DNA of 48,337 nt from Actinomycetota bacterium (GTDB taxonomy: Bacteria; Actinomycetota; Thermoleophilia; UBA2241). Within the stretch, counting starts at the first letter, position 1; every line of letters begins with the position of its first letter. Below the pieces are notes generated by a model that had not been told where the DNA came from, did not search any database, and saw only the letters and a program-made list of their open reading frames with translations. Below are positions 14,837-23,724 of the stretch, piece after piece. Made by a program: the position numbers and the translations under genes. The stretch covers positions 18,893 to 67,229 of the forward strand of contig PKYG01000091.1 of NCBI GenBank assembly GCA_003132585.1. Reading direction: 5' to 3'.

Positions 14837-15019
14837 GGAATAGGCGTGACGTCAGGTTTGAAGTGTAACGCTTGCGCTCGCATCGCACCGGCCGCCTGAC
14901 TCCGCCCTCCACTTTGCACCTGCCCATGCAGCGGTTAGGACGACCGGGCGGGAGGAGTGGCTACGCTGCCGGTTTGCGCCGGTTACACAAGACAGCTGCC
15001 CTCCCGCGACTCTACTACT
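14837..15019. other. intergenic stretch with a weak attC-like end
   Basis: No gene is recognised. GTGTAAC (14863-14869) and GTTAGGA (14934-14940) resemble attC cores and AACGCTTGC can pair imperfectly with GCAGCGGTT. The inner stem is not convincing. It directly precedes copy 3 of the 100-bp repeat. Confidence 0.3.
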
Positions 15020-15119
15020 CAGACCGCCTCACACAGCAACCCACGCGTGAAATGATGTCTTACGCAGAAGGGCGTAGGCTTCGGTGCGTGTTGCGCAGTC
15101 CGCATAACCGCTGTTAGCA
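15020..15119 (+). repeat. attC-like repeat, copy 3 of the 100-bp family
   Basis: Aligns gap-free with 1466-1565 (about 83%) and 6419-6518 (about 81%). GCAACCCACGC pairs with GCGTGTTGC leaving extra C on the left. The right end is GTTAGCA, a degraded R' core. It sits about 140 bases upstream of the large 15263 gene; the intervening sequence has a weak TTGGCG / AGTATT promoter-like pair near 15220-15250. Confidence 0.55.
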
Positions 15120-15262
15120 GGTGAACCGCATTCTGGGGTTCCACGGGCCTACAGCAGCAGACTTGCGACCAACGAATTGTCGGAACAGGCTCGGACCAGC
15201 TGTTCACCCGGTGGGCACTGCTTGGCGCACCGATGGACAATGCTCAGTATTGAGAGGCAGCG

Positions 15263-18200
15263 ATGGGAGCTGACGACACCGCCACACTCTGGAATCAAGA
15301 CAGACAATCTCTCCACGGGTTGATTGGGGAAGTAGACCCCGCCCTTGCCGGTCTTTATCGGCAGGCCATTCTACTCATGGACTCCCAGCCGATGCCGGGC
15401 GACGACAAAGCCCGCCTCTCCCTCGTCAGCCACTGCGTCCGTGAGCTGATGAACAACCTGCCAGACGCCCTTGGCGATGTGAAGGACTTCCCGGCAAACA
15501 GGAGAGGCGACGAAGAGAAGGCGCGCGCTGATCTCATTGCTGCTGTCGAAATGCTCGAGGGCATGCCACGTGATCAGCCGGTTGAAGCCGGAAGTCCTTT
15601 GGACAAGCCGGGCAAGGTGACTGTGCCTGCCGACTTTCTCGACGCCGCGGTGAATTTTGCAGGTGTGTTCAAGGACGGGGAGACTCGCGTAAGACTCAGG
15701 GACTCGGCCGCTCTCTTGGGCTACATTGACCGCTATCATCCAGCCCTGAAGCCGTGGAAAGCTGCCAGGGACTTCTTCATGTCCTTCGCCCACCTGGATC
15801 GGCACAAGTCGGACCGGCCCGGCGGGCACGGTCTTCCCACAGACGAGCGGGTGATGGCACATATCGCGATCATCGAAGCGTCGATGCGCGTCCGTCTCGG
15901 CGCGTTCTTTGACAGTCTGAACGAAGTCAGAGCCCTTGCTGGACAGGCGAACGAGGTCGGCGCGGATGGCATTGAGGTCCCGTCCGATGATGATGTTCGT
16001 GCGATCTTGGCACGTTTGGGCTCGCTTCAGCTGAGGCGCGCGTTCTACGCTCAGTTTGAGAATCCGTATTGGGTCGGGGCACTGGCGAAACAGGACGCTT
16101 TCGGCAACCCACCCGCCACTGAGGTCATGCCGGATGGAACGGTCCGTTCGGACCCATGGCCCGAAATCGGCTATCTCGTTCGCATGGCTCCGGTCGCCAG
16201 CATTGAGGTCGGTGGGGTCTTGGAGAGGATTGCGGACTCCAGTAGTCAATGGGTGCGCCGAGGGATTGCGGAAGCCGCGACTGTGCTTGCGCCCGAAGAC
16301 GCAGCTGGCCTCGTGCCGAAAATGAAGGAATGGCCTGGCGGCGAGCTGGCGAACTTCCGTATTGATCCAAATGACATTACGCAGGTGATTGTCAGGTTGC
16401 TCGGGAGCACGGAGCGCGCCAAAGGTCGGCAGCTTGCGAACGCCTACTTCACACCGCGTCCGCCCTCCGAGACGCCCAAGTTCGGGTCACCTGAGCCGGT
16501 CGCAGGGATTGACTCCTACTGGTATGCGGAGGGCCTTCCGGCAGTCGCAGAGGCGCTCGGCAGCGACCGCGTCCCCGCACTGGCGGGATGGCTGCGCGAG
16601 TACCAGATGCACTCCAACTCATACGCGGGAGAGCGGCACTACGACTTCAGCCACATCTGGCGTTCATCTATCCGCACCTCAGCCGAACACCACGCCCGCG
16701 AGATAGGCGACTCCCTGGTCGACGTACTTCGCTCTGCTCTGTCGGAAGAAACTCAACAGTCCACCGAACCACTTGCTCGGCTCCTCCAGGATGATCAGCC
16801 GCTGTTGCGTCGCCTTGCTCTCGACGTTCTGGCAGAGGCTATTGACCAGGTGGAGGACAAGTCAGACGAAAATACGGCCGATCTGAGCGAACACGAGGCT
16901 GAGCTTGTCGTTCAAGCTGCAGGTGTTCTCACTGACGAGACGTTCACCGAGAGCGAGTATTCGGCGGAGTACCATCCGTTCATCAGAGCGTGTCTAGCTT
17001 GGCGCGCAGTCGTTGACGTGTCGCCGTTCTTCGCCTTCGTCCGTATGGGTCCGTTGGCTCTGCGAGATGAGCGCCGCGAGCGATTCGCCGACGACGGCGA
17101 TACCGCAGCAGATACGGCAGCCCGGATTGATGACTACAGGAAGCGGTGGCAGCACACGATGTTGACCATGGTCGGCGCTGCGGGCCTGCCCGAGGATCTC
17201 CGCGAAATGCTAACCGCGCTCGACGCCGAGTACGGAACCCTCGAGGTCAGCGATGGCGAGATGCATTTCCGTAGCTTCCGTGGGCCAAGCAGTCCAATCG
17301 ACGCTGAAACGATGCAGAATCTCAGCGACGACGACCTGATAGAACACCTACGTTCTTGGCATCCGGAAACAGACAACTGGACGGGCCCCAGCCACAGGGG
17401 GCAAGGGCACGTTCTTGCCGAGGCTCTATCCTCGCAACCCGGTCGTCTGGGTGACCGGATTGAGGATTTGAAGACTCTTCGACCAACCTACATCCGGTCA
17501 GTCATCGGCAGTTGGAGGGAGGCAATCAAGGCAGGCAAGGTCCTGCCTTGGGGCGAGATCGTGCCGTTGTGCGAATGGGTTACTGGTCTTGGTGACGACA
17601 CCACGGTTGCCAGCGAGGGCGACCCATTTGATGACGACTCTGACTATCGGAACTTGAAGTTCGAAGTGCTCCAGCTACTCGAGGCAGGGCTAGCCATCCA
17701 GCCACGTGACGAGGACCCTGGAATCGGGGAGACCAATGCGGGACGCATCGGAGCTATTCTCGCCAGCTTCAGTGACAATCCTGAGCCCACGCCTGAGTAC
17801 GAAGTCAAGTACGGCGGCAGCAACATGGACCCGCTTACACTGTCCATCAACACTGTCCGACCTGGGGCCATCCGCGCACTCATCCGACTTGTTCATCGTT
17901 TCCCAGAGACCGACGCTGCCGCTGATGCGCTAGCCATCATCGACCGGCACATCGCAGGTGTCGACGCGAGTCTGGCCGTTGCGGCAGCCGTGGGGGAGGG
18001 GACCGGTCGACTCTTCGAATCGGCACATTCCTGGATTGAGGAGCGAGTAGCGGCGATCTTCGGCGTCAGGCTTCCGACAACGGAATACCAGCAAGTCGCC
18101 CTCTCGATGGCGCTGGCCATCCATCTCTTTCACACCCCTCTGCTTGAGCTACTGCGCCGGCCAATACTGCTAATGATCGAGGAGATCGGGAGAGTCGAGC

Positions 18201-18865
18201 ACGTTTCGGGCTGGAGGACTCATGATCGCACCTTCAATCAGCTGATAGGCGACTGGATCCTACGCGGAATCATCGATGGCCACCTCAGCTATGACGACCC
18301 GCTTGTACAGAGCTGGTTTGAGCACGCCGACGCCGAGCTTCGGGGGGATGCGCTTGGTCATCTTGCCTGGCTAATGACGAGGTGGGGTTCGGTACCAGAT
18401 GACGTTGTCGAACGGGTGGCAGATCTCTGGGACCGCCGCGTGGCTCATGTGAAGGAACACCGGGAAGATGCGGCCGAATTGGCAGGCGTCTACTGGCTGG
18501 CGCGCTCAGAGAAGTACGAAGTCCAGTGGTGGCTGCCGAGACTGGAGTACGCGTCATCCGTTGTGCCGGACTTCCGCACACGCGGCATGCTTGGCGAGTG
18601 CTTGGCCGGTGCCTCCGCTGTCGACCCGGATACAGCACTCAAGGTAGTTGAGAACGTGCTCGGCGAACGTGGATCTCATAGCTCGAGTATGGAGTACGAC
18701 CTGATGGAGCGTGCCGTGCCGCAGGTGATCGCCTCAGCACTTGACACAGGCGAAGCCGAACTTAAGCAGCGAGCGACAGACCTGATGAATCGGCTCGGAA
18801 GAGCTGGATACATCGACCTTCAAGACCGGGTCGAGCAGCTTCGCAGAGCGTCCGATGAAGAGTAG
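15263..18865 (+). CDS. very large (1200 aa) helical protein of unknown function, candidate defence gene
   Basis: Starts at ATG 15263 behind GAGAGGCAG. No Walker, nuclease, kinase or protease motif could be found by eye, and no signal peptide or membrane helix is evident. The N-terminus has a conserved-looking HCVRELMNNLPDAL segment. The rest is rich in paired helices of the HEAT/ARM kind, for example PLARLLQDDQPLLRRLALDVLAEAI, RPGAIRALIRLVHRFPETDAAADALAIIDRH and VRRGIAEAATVLAPEDAAGLVPKM. The gene lies between an attC-like repeat and a clear attC (19037) and next to a restriction-modification gene, which suggests a role in defence or large-assembly scaffolding. That role is inference only. Confidence 0.7.
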   Translation: MGADDTATLWNQDRQSLHGLIGEVDPALAGLYRQAILLMDSQPMPGDDKARLSLVSHCVRELMNNLPDALGDVKDFPANRRGDEEKARADLIAAVEMLEGMPRDQPVEAGSPLDKPGKVTVPADFLDAAVNFAGVFKDGETRVRLRDSAALLGYIDRYHPALKPWKAARDFFMSFAHLDRHKSDRPGGHGLPTDERVMAHIAIIEASMRVRLGAFFDSLNEVRALAGQANEVGADGIEVPSDDDVRAILARLGSLQLRRAFYAQFENPYWVGALAKQDAFGNPPATEVMPDGTVRSDPWPEIGYLVRMAPVASIEVGGVLERIADSSSQWVRRGIAEAATVLAPEDAAGLVPKMKEWPGGELANFRIDPNDITQVIVRLLGSTERAKGRQLANAYFTPRPPSETPKFGSPEPVAGIDSYWYAEGLPAVAEALGSDRVPALAGWLREYQMHSNSYAGERHYDFSHIWRSSIRTSAEHHAREIGDSLVDVLRSALSEETQQSTEPLARLLQDDQPLLRRLALDVLAEAIDQVEDKSDENTADLSEHEAELVVQAAGVLTDETFTESEYSAEYHPFIRACLAWRAVVDVSPFFAFVRMGPLALRDERRERFADDGDTAADTAARIDDYRKRWQHTMLTMVGAAGLPEDLREMLTALDAEYGTLEVSDGEMHFRSFRGPSSPIDAETMQNLSDDDLIEHLRSWHPETDNWTGPSHRGQGHVLAEALSSQPGRLGDRIEDLKTLRPTYIRSVIGSWREAIKAGKVLPWGEIVPLCEWVTGLGDDTTVASEGDPFDDDSDYRNLKFEVLQLLEAGLAIQPRDEDPGIGETNAGRIGAILASFSDNPEPTPEYEVKYGGSNMDPLTLSINTVRPGAIRALIRLVHRFPETDAAADALAIIDRHIAGVDASLAVAAAVGEGTGRLFESAHSWIEERVAAIFGVRLPTTEYQQVALSMALAIHLFHTPLLELLRRPILLMIEEIGRVEHVSGWRTHDRTFNQLIGDWILRGIIDGHLSYDDPLVQSWFEHADAELRGDALGHLAWLMTRWGSVPDDVVERVADLWDRRVAHVKEHREDAAELAGVYWLARSEKYEVQWWLPRLEYASSVVPDFRTRGMLGECLAGASAVDPDTALKVVENVLGERGSHSSSMEYDLMERAVPQVIASALDTGEAELKQRATDLMNRLGRAGYIDLQDRVEQLRRASDEE

Positions 18866-19036
18866 CGACGGCAGCTGCAATGTCGCGGGAGCGGCCTGGC
18901 TGATGTGCGTCCCGACGGGAGGTCTCGCATTCTTCGTGACGACTGTTATCGCCCCCATTTGCCAGAAGCCTACTCGGGCGTCACTGCCTTGGATCGGTCA
19001 TGGATGCCGTCACGGTTGGCAAAGCATGTCAGTCCC

Positions 19037-19096
19037 TGCTAACAAACGGATCAACCTGGCTCGCTTCGCTCGCAGGTTATCCGTCAGACGTTCGCC
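19037..19096 (+). other. integron attC recombination site (short type)
   Basis: 60 bp. TGCTAAC on the left and GTTCGCC on the right share the AAC/GTT core. L'' ACGGATCAACCT pairs with L' AGGTTATCCGT with one extra C, the same extrahelical position as in 2431-2514. The centre folds as GCTCGCTTCGCTCGC-type hairpin sequence. Read in one frame the site gives ANKRINLARFARRLSV, a peptide-like string often produced when attC sites are mis-called as coding. The 170 bases between the 15263 gene and this site hold nothing else recognisable. Confidence 0.8.
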
Positions 19097-19132
19097 GTCG
19101 ATCCGCCAGAGACCGAACTCGAGGGGCATAGG

Positions 19133-22100
19133 TCACGCCTTCTCGATGCTTGATTCGACGATTGCGATATCGTCGTCGGTGAGACCGTACGCAGCATAGA
19201 CAGCAACGTCTACGCGAGCCCGCAGCATCGTCGCCTCTCTCTCCCAGCGTCGTTGATCTTCCGAAACACGACACAGCTGGACTTGCTTCTTGGCTTCCTG
19301 CAGCGCAGTCACTGACTCGGTGATGTCATCGTGGATTCGTCTCTCATGTGCGTTGTTGGGACTCAGCACGCGAACCGGCCGTCTCTCGATGTACTGCTTG
19401 TTCGCGGCATAGTAGCCGCCTCGGAAGCTGGTTGAGATGCGCTTGAGGTAGAAGTCGAGTGCTCGATTGTTCAGAAGCGCACAGAGATACGCCATCGACC
19501 CGAAGGAGGGGTCGACGGTGAGGCCGTAGCCTCCCGTGGTCACGTTGATGAAGTAGAAGTTGTCGGTCAAATCGCAGTAGGCGGCTAGGTCAGTGACCAT
19601 ATACGGGACAAGCAGTTTAGGCTGCTCCCAGCACCCGAGGTTCTGGGTGCGACCGAACCGATACCACGACGCATCTCTGAACCCACCGTGCTCGCGGGCT
19701 TCGAGTTCGCAACGATTGAGCTCCAGATAGGCACGGGCAAGTGGATAGCGATCCTGCAGCGCCTGTCCGGTAAGAAGATGCGCATCGGTGCCCACGAGGT
19801 CGTACGGAAACAGAACCTTCGCCGTCGCGTGCGCCCAGTATTGGCCAATCGAGCCGCTACGGACGACGTCTTTCAAGGCCGCCGACTCAAGCGTTACCCA
19901 CCTGCCAATCGACTTCGAGAACACGTCCGTCAGCCCGCTCTCTTGAGACAGGTTATGCTCCTTAAACACGAAGACCGGATCCGCGCTGGTCTGTTGCCCA
20001 ACGAACATGCCCGTAACAACATCGCGCAAGCGGACCGGCATGGTATCGAGCCGCTCGAACAAGCTCGCGCACCGTCCAACAACGAAAGCCCAGTCCGAAC
20101 TCCCATAGGAATCGGCCGGCAGCTCGTCGACAATCGGCTTCTCACCATTGCGCCAAGCTGGAATATCGTCAACCGGCACAAAGGCGAAGCGTGGTGAACG
20201 TGCCTTGCTGAGAAGAAGGAGGCACGTGTACGTCGAAGCGTTGGTGAAGACCTGGCTGTGGCCAAAGTGAACGACCCGATCTAGGTGCCCGCCCTTGGCG
20301 AGTAGGCCGCGCAACGGCTCCCCGTACTGTGCGTTGAAGAACTTGTGCGGCAGGATGTAGCCAAGGCGGCCGGCCTCGTTGAGCAGAGACAGGCCCCGCT
20401 CGACGAACACCACGTAGATGTCGTAGTTGCCCTTGCTCGCCGCGACGTATCGCTTCTTGTAGAACTCAACTTCGCGCGGCGCGAACTCCTTCAGGTTCTG
20501 GATGCGGATATACGGCGGATTCCCGATCACTGCGTCGAACCCGCGCTGCTCCTCCGGCACCGCCTTCCCCTGAATCTGCGGGAACTCCGCCTCCCAGTCG
20601 AAGACGTTGATGCGGTAGCGCTCCTCGTCGTCGAGGCCGGTGAGACCGAGCTGCTGATCGTCGTAGAAGTCCGGGCCGATCAGCGAATTGCCGCACTTGA
20701 TGTTGGCGGCCAGGTCGGGCAGGGCGCGCTCGTGCAAGAAGCTGAGCTGGGCGTCGATTGTCTCCGACGTCTCGCCCTCGAGCACCTTGAGCAGCAGGCT
20801 CAGTTTGGTCGTCTCCACGGCCTGGGAGTCGATGTCGACGCCGTAGATGTTGTTCAGCAGTATCCGCTTCTTTTCGGCCGTGGTGAGCTGCCACTCGCCG
20901 GCGCGGCCCTGCACGATCGGCTTGTTCTTCTTGTCGAGCGCGTGCTCCACGTACCAGTCGCGGTGCCAGTCGAGCAGGCACTGGTAGGCGCCGATGAGGA
21001 ACGAGCCCGAGCCGCAGGCGGGATCGAGGATGCGGAGGTCGGCCGCCTGCTTGGGCGCAAGCCCCTCGAGCAGGCGGCCCACTGTGTTCTTGACGATGTA
21101 GTCGACGATGTAGGTCGGCGTGTAGTACACGCCGCCGGCCTTCTTGACCTCGGGCTTGTCCTCGACCTTGGCCTGGTGCCCCGTCGTGAGGCGGATCACC
21201 TTGCCGAGGAACTGCTCGTAGACCTGCCCCAGGATGTCGGCGGGCAGCACGCTGAACTCGTACGGGCTCTCCGGGTAGTACAGCCGCTTGAGGATCTCCT
21301 TGAGCACCCTGTCGTCGATCACCAGATCGGGGGTGAGCGTGTCGGGCGCGTCCGCGCGCCCCCTCTCTTGCTCGAAGTGGAAGAGGCCGGAGTTGTAACG
21401 ATGGTCGGCCTCGAAGAACAGGGTTCTCAGCCGCTCCCACACGTTCTGGCCGTTCACCAGACCCTGCAGCCGCCCGTAGGGTTCGATCAGCCGGTCCTCG
21501 CAGATGCGCAGGAAGATGATGCGGTCGATCGTCGCCTGCACGGCGTAGTTGAGCTCGCGCGTGCTCAGCGAGCGGTTGCGCAGCGCGATGTTGCGCGCGA
21601 GCTCGTCGCGCCAGCTCTCGATCTCCTTGAGAAAGGCGGTGTCGACCTCGGCCGTGCCCTTCTTCGCCTTGGTCGACTCGGCGTACTGGTCGAACGAGCC
21701 CTTGTAGATCGCGTCCTTGCTGAAGATCGACGCGATCTCGTCCCAGCGGTGCTCGTACTCGTCGAAGGTCGCGTACATGATGCGTGCGACCGGCGATTTG
21801 TCGGTGTTCGCCGGTCGCACGCGGCAGTCGTAAACGACGAACTCCTGGAAGTCGGTGACGATGCTCAGCGGCAGCTTGGCCGACCAGGCGTAGCGGCGAA
21901 GCTGGTAGGCCGGGCTGGGGTCGTCCTTGAGGTTGACCGCGGGCTTCTTCGCCTCGACAAAGAACTTGCGCGCGCCTCCTACTCTGAACGAGTAGTCCGG
22001 CGCCCGGCTGTCGATGCCCACCTTGATCGCGTCTTCGTGCACCACGTCGCGGTACTGCGGCGCGTTGCCGGCGGAGTTGTCGACGTCCCAGCTCAGCGCC

Positions 22101-22222
22101 TTGAAGAACGGGTCGATGAACTCGATGCGCACCTGGGTCTCGTTGTAGGCGGGGTTGAGATAGGTGGTGAAGTTGTGCCTGAAGCGCTCAACGAGCTCGA
22201 CAACCGCATCGGGTGCGCCCAC
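19133..22222 (-). CDS. type IIG-like restriction-modification enzyme (N6-adenine methyltransferase fusion)
   Basis: 1029 residues from GTG 22222. Residues 75-92 (PDYSFRVGG...FFVEAKK) form a PD-(D/E)XK nuclease core. After a helical connector, the methyltransferase starts near residue 350; motif I is DPACGSGSFLIGAY (about 400) and motif IV is NPPYIRI (about 566). The C-terminal part from about residue 700 (WVTLESAALKDVVRSGSIG, then SFRGGYYAANKQYIERRPV) is a TaqI/Eco57I-like target-recognition domain. One polypeptide should therefore cut and methylate DNA without a separate specificity subunit. It faces the 1200-aa gene convergently across the attC. The methylase part looks intact. Confidence 0.9.
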   Translation of the reverse strand: MGAPDAVVELVERFRHNFTTYLNPAYNETQVRIEFIDPFFKALSWDVDNSAGNAPQYRDVVHEDAIKVGIDSRAPDYSFRVGGARKFFVEAKKPAVNLKDDPSPAYQLRRYAWSAKLPLSIVTDFQEFVVYDCRVRPANTDKSPVARIMYATFDEYEHRWDEIASIFSKDAIYKGSFDQYAESTKAKKGTAEVDTAFLKEIESWRDELARNIALRNRSLSTRELNYAVQATIDRIIFLRICEDRLIEPYGRLQGLVNGQNVWERLRTLFFEADHRYNSGLFHFEQERGRADAPDTLTPDLVIDDRVLKEILKRLYYPESPYEFSVLPADILGQVYEQFLGKVIRLTTGHQAKVEDKPEVKKAGGVYYTPTYIVDYIVKNTVGRLLEGLAPKQAADLRILDPACGSGSFLIGAYQCLLDWHRDWYVEHALDKKNKPIVQGRAGEWQLTTAEKKRILLNNIYGVDIDSQAVETTKLSLLLKVLEGETSETIDAQLSFLHERALPDLAANIKCGNSLIGPDFYDDQQLGLTGLDDEERYRINVFDWEAEFPQIQGKAVPEEQRGFDAVIGNPPYIRIQNLKEFAPREVEFYKKRYVAASKGNYDIYVVFVERGLSLLNEAGRLGYILPHKFFNAQYGEPLRGLLAKGGHLDRVVHFGHSQVFTNASTYTCLLLLSKARSPRFAFVPVDDIPAWRNGEKPIVDELPADSYGSSDWAFVVGRCASLFERLDTMPVRLRDVVTGMFVGQQTSADPVFVFKEHNLSQESGLTDVFSKSIGRWVTLESAALKDVVRSGSIGQYWAHATAKVLFPYDLVGTDAHLLTGQALQDRYPLARAYLELNRCELEAREHGGFRDASWYRFGRTQNLGCWEQPKLLVPYMVTDLAAYCDLTDNFYFINVTTGGYGLTVDPSFGSMAYLCALLNNRALDFYLKRISTSFRGGYYAANKQYIERRPVRVLSPNNAHERRIHDDITESVTALQEAKKQVQLCRVSEDQRRWEREATMLRARVDVAVYAAYGLTDDDIAIVESSIEKA

Positions 22223-22326
22223 GTTACCCCCCTGGCAGGTGTGGTGACGCGCCCAGTCTACACGGGCGCGGGGACGTCGGCGTGCGGCCAGTCCGCGGAA
22301 CCTCCATCACCGAAAGTCGCCATTGT

Positions 22327-22363
22327 TCAAACGGTTTGACGATTACCAGCAAGAGCGTACTGT
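22327..22363 (+). promoter_or_regulatory. promoter with overlapping operator-like palindrome
   Basis: TTGACG (22336-22341), 16 bases, TACTGT (22358-22363). The -35 box overlaps the inverted repeat TCAAAC-G-GTTTGA (22327-22339), a plausible repressor site for the two membrane-protein genes downstream. The rest of 22223-22411 shows no gene. Confidence 0.5.
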
Positions 22364-22411
22364 CGCTGCTTCTGGTCTACGACTTCAATCTGGCAACTTG
22401 GAGGTGCTGGT

Positions 22412-23014
22412 ATGAGTCAAGTCGTTGGGAGTCAAGCCATTGCGACGACTCCCAAAGCCAAAGCAGGACCATTCGTGCCCTTGTGGGGTGTTGCAGTCTC
22501 CGGCGCGGTCATTGTGGCGCTCATCGTGACCATCGCCAGCAACTCGCACTTCGGGCTGGATTTCTTCCATGTCTTCGGCGGCGCCCTGTGGGTCAGTATC
22601 GATCTCTTCATGGGCTTCATCATCGGCCCGATCATGGGCCGGCTGGACATTCCCGCCCGAATGGTGTTCTCCAAGAACCTGATGACAAAGATGATGGTCG
22701 TCATGCCCACCGTGGTGATCTGCACTCTGACGTCAGGCTGGCAGCTTGCCCGCTTGGACAATCTCTTCACCACCCCGTACTCGCCCCAGCACGGCTGGAT
22801 TCTGGCAGCGTTGATAGTGGTGGCCTTCCTCGCCATCATCGCCTACGCCTTTCTTGAACCAGCCAACATCGTGGTGCTCATGGAACTGCGCAAACCGGAA
22901 CCCAACGGCTTGCTTATCGGCAGGATGATGCGGCGCTTCCTCTATACCGCCGGCGTTTTGGGGATTCTGCAGCTCTCGATAATCGTCATCATGGTGAGGT
23001 TGGCGACATGGTGA
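22412..23014 (+). CDS. integral membrane protein, CopD/DUF2269-like
   Basis: 200 residues from ATG 22412 with GGAGGTG upstream. Four to five transmembrane helices: PLWGVAVSGAVIVALIVTIA, FFHVFGGALWVSIDLFMGFIIGPIM, MMVVMPTVVICTLTSGW, WILAALIVVAFLAIIAYAFL and a C-terminal FLYTAGVLGILQLSIIVIMV. The FHVFGGALWVS motif with an intramembrane histidine resembles the heme- or copper-related CopD/DUF2269 group. Function is not known. It overlaps the next membrane-protein gene by 7 bases. Confidence 0.75.
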   Translation: MSQVVGSQAIATTPKAKAGPFVPLWGVAVSGAVIVALIVTIASNSHFGLDFFHVFGGALWVSIDLFMGFIIGPIMGRLDIPARMVFSKNLMTKMMVVMPTVVICTLTSGWQLARLDNLFTTPYSPQHGWILAALIVVAFLAIIAYAFLEPANIVVLMELRKPEPNGLLIGRMMRRFLYTAGVLGILQLSIIVIMVRLATW

Positions 23015-23427
23015 ATACACCACAACCCTACGCCGGAGACACCAAGCGCTCACCAGTTATCGCGTGCATAGTAGGAACGATCATCTCCTGCATTCTGGCT
23101 GCCGGCATCATCATCGCGCATATTCCCGGACCGGCACCAATGTGGGGATCCATCATGTGGGTGTGCATAGCCGCGGTGCTGACCATAGCTACGATAGTTC
23201 TCATTCTCCGGAAGCGGCCATTCGCCCGGAACACGTTCTTCACTGTGGCGAAATGGGTGTTCCTGTACATCCTGGTGTTGACCGGGATGGGAGAGTACGT
23301 CATTGCATTTGACGGCACGAGGGGGGAACCGCTCGTCGTCATGACCATCATTCTTCTGCTGTTCCTGGTCAATATCCCGATGCTCTGGGGCTTCTCGGTC
23401 GCCCGCCACGAGCGGACTCCTGGTTGA
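23008..23427 (+). CDS. small integral membrane protein
   Basis: 139 residues from ATG 23008, translationally coupled to the preceding gene. Four hydrophobic segments: VIACIVGTIISCILAAGIIIAHI, MWGSIMWVCIAAVLTIATIVLIL, WVFLYILVLTGMGEYVIAF and VMTIILLLFLVNIPMLWGFSVA. No motif identifies the family. With its neighbour it probably forms a two-subunit membrane complex; the promoter at 22327-22363 would drive both. Confidence 0.72.
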   Translation: MVNTPQPYAGDTKRSPVIACIVGTIISCILAAGIIIAHIPGPAPMWGSIMWVCIAAVLTIATIVLILRKRPFARNTFFTVAKWVFLYILVLTGMGEYVIAFDGTRGEPLVVMTIILLLFLVNIPMLWGFSVARHERTPG

Positions 23428-23453
23428 TCGCGGCTGACCATAGGGCCGAGGTG

Positions 23454-23487
23454 TTGCCTTCCGCTGTCCCGCGGTTATACTTCTGGT
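23454..23487 (+). promoter_or_regulatory. promoter of the second mazEF-like pair, near-leaderless
   Basis: TTGCCT (23454-23459), 16 bases, TATACT (23476-23481). The -10 box ends 6 bases before the ATG at 23488, so transcription should start at or next to the start codon. ATAC-N5-GTAT overlaps the -10 box as a possible operator. No ribosome site is present. Confidence 0.6.
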
Positions 23488-23724
23488 ATGAAGACAGCGA
23501 TCTCCATCCCCGATGAACTCTTCGACGACGCCGAGAGGCTGGCCCTTGCGCTGAAGAAGTCACGCAGCCGGCTCTACGGCGACGCGGTGCGCGAGTACGT
23601 GGCGCGTCACTCGGCCGATGAGGTCACGGAGGCGCTCGACGTCATCTGCGCAGAAGCAACGTCGAGCGACAGTGACTTCGCCGTCACTGCGGCGCGGAGC
23701 ACGCTCGAGCGGTCCGACTGGTGA
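23488..23724 (+). CDS. ribbon-helix-helix antitoxin of a MazF-type toxin
   Basis: 78 residues. MKTAISIPDELFDDAERLALALKKSRSRLYGDAVREYVARH is a ribbon-helix-helix (CopG/MazE-type) DNA-binding domain: one strand followed by two helices. The acidic C-terminal tail should bind the toxin. The start is the ATG 7 bases after the -10 box, implying a leaderless mRNA. The stop overlaps the toxin GTG by 4 bases. Confidence 0.9.
   Translation: MKTAISIPDELFDDAERLALALKKSRSRLYGDAVREYVARHSADEVTEALDVICAEATSSDSDFAVTAARSTLERSDW

Noticed and set aside
20345-22339. 664-aa plus-strand ORF over the restriction-modification gene
   Set aside because: Antisense frame of a gene with clear nuclease and methyltransferase motifs; no recognisable domain of its own.
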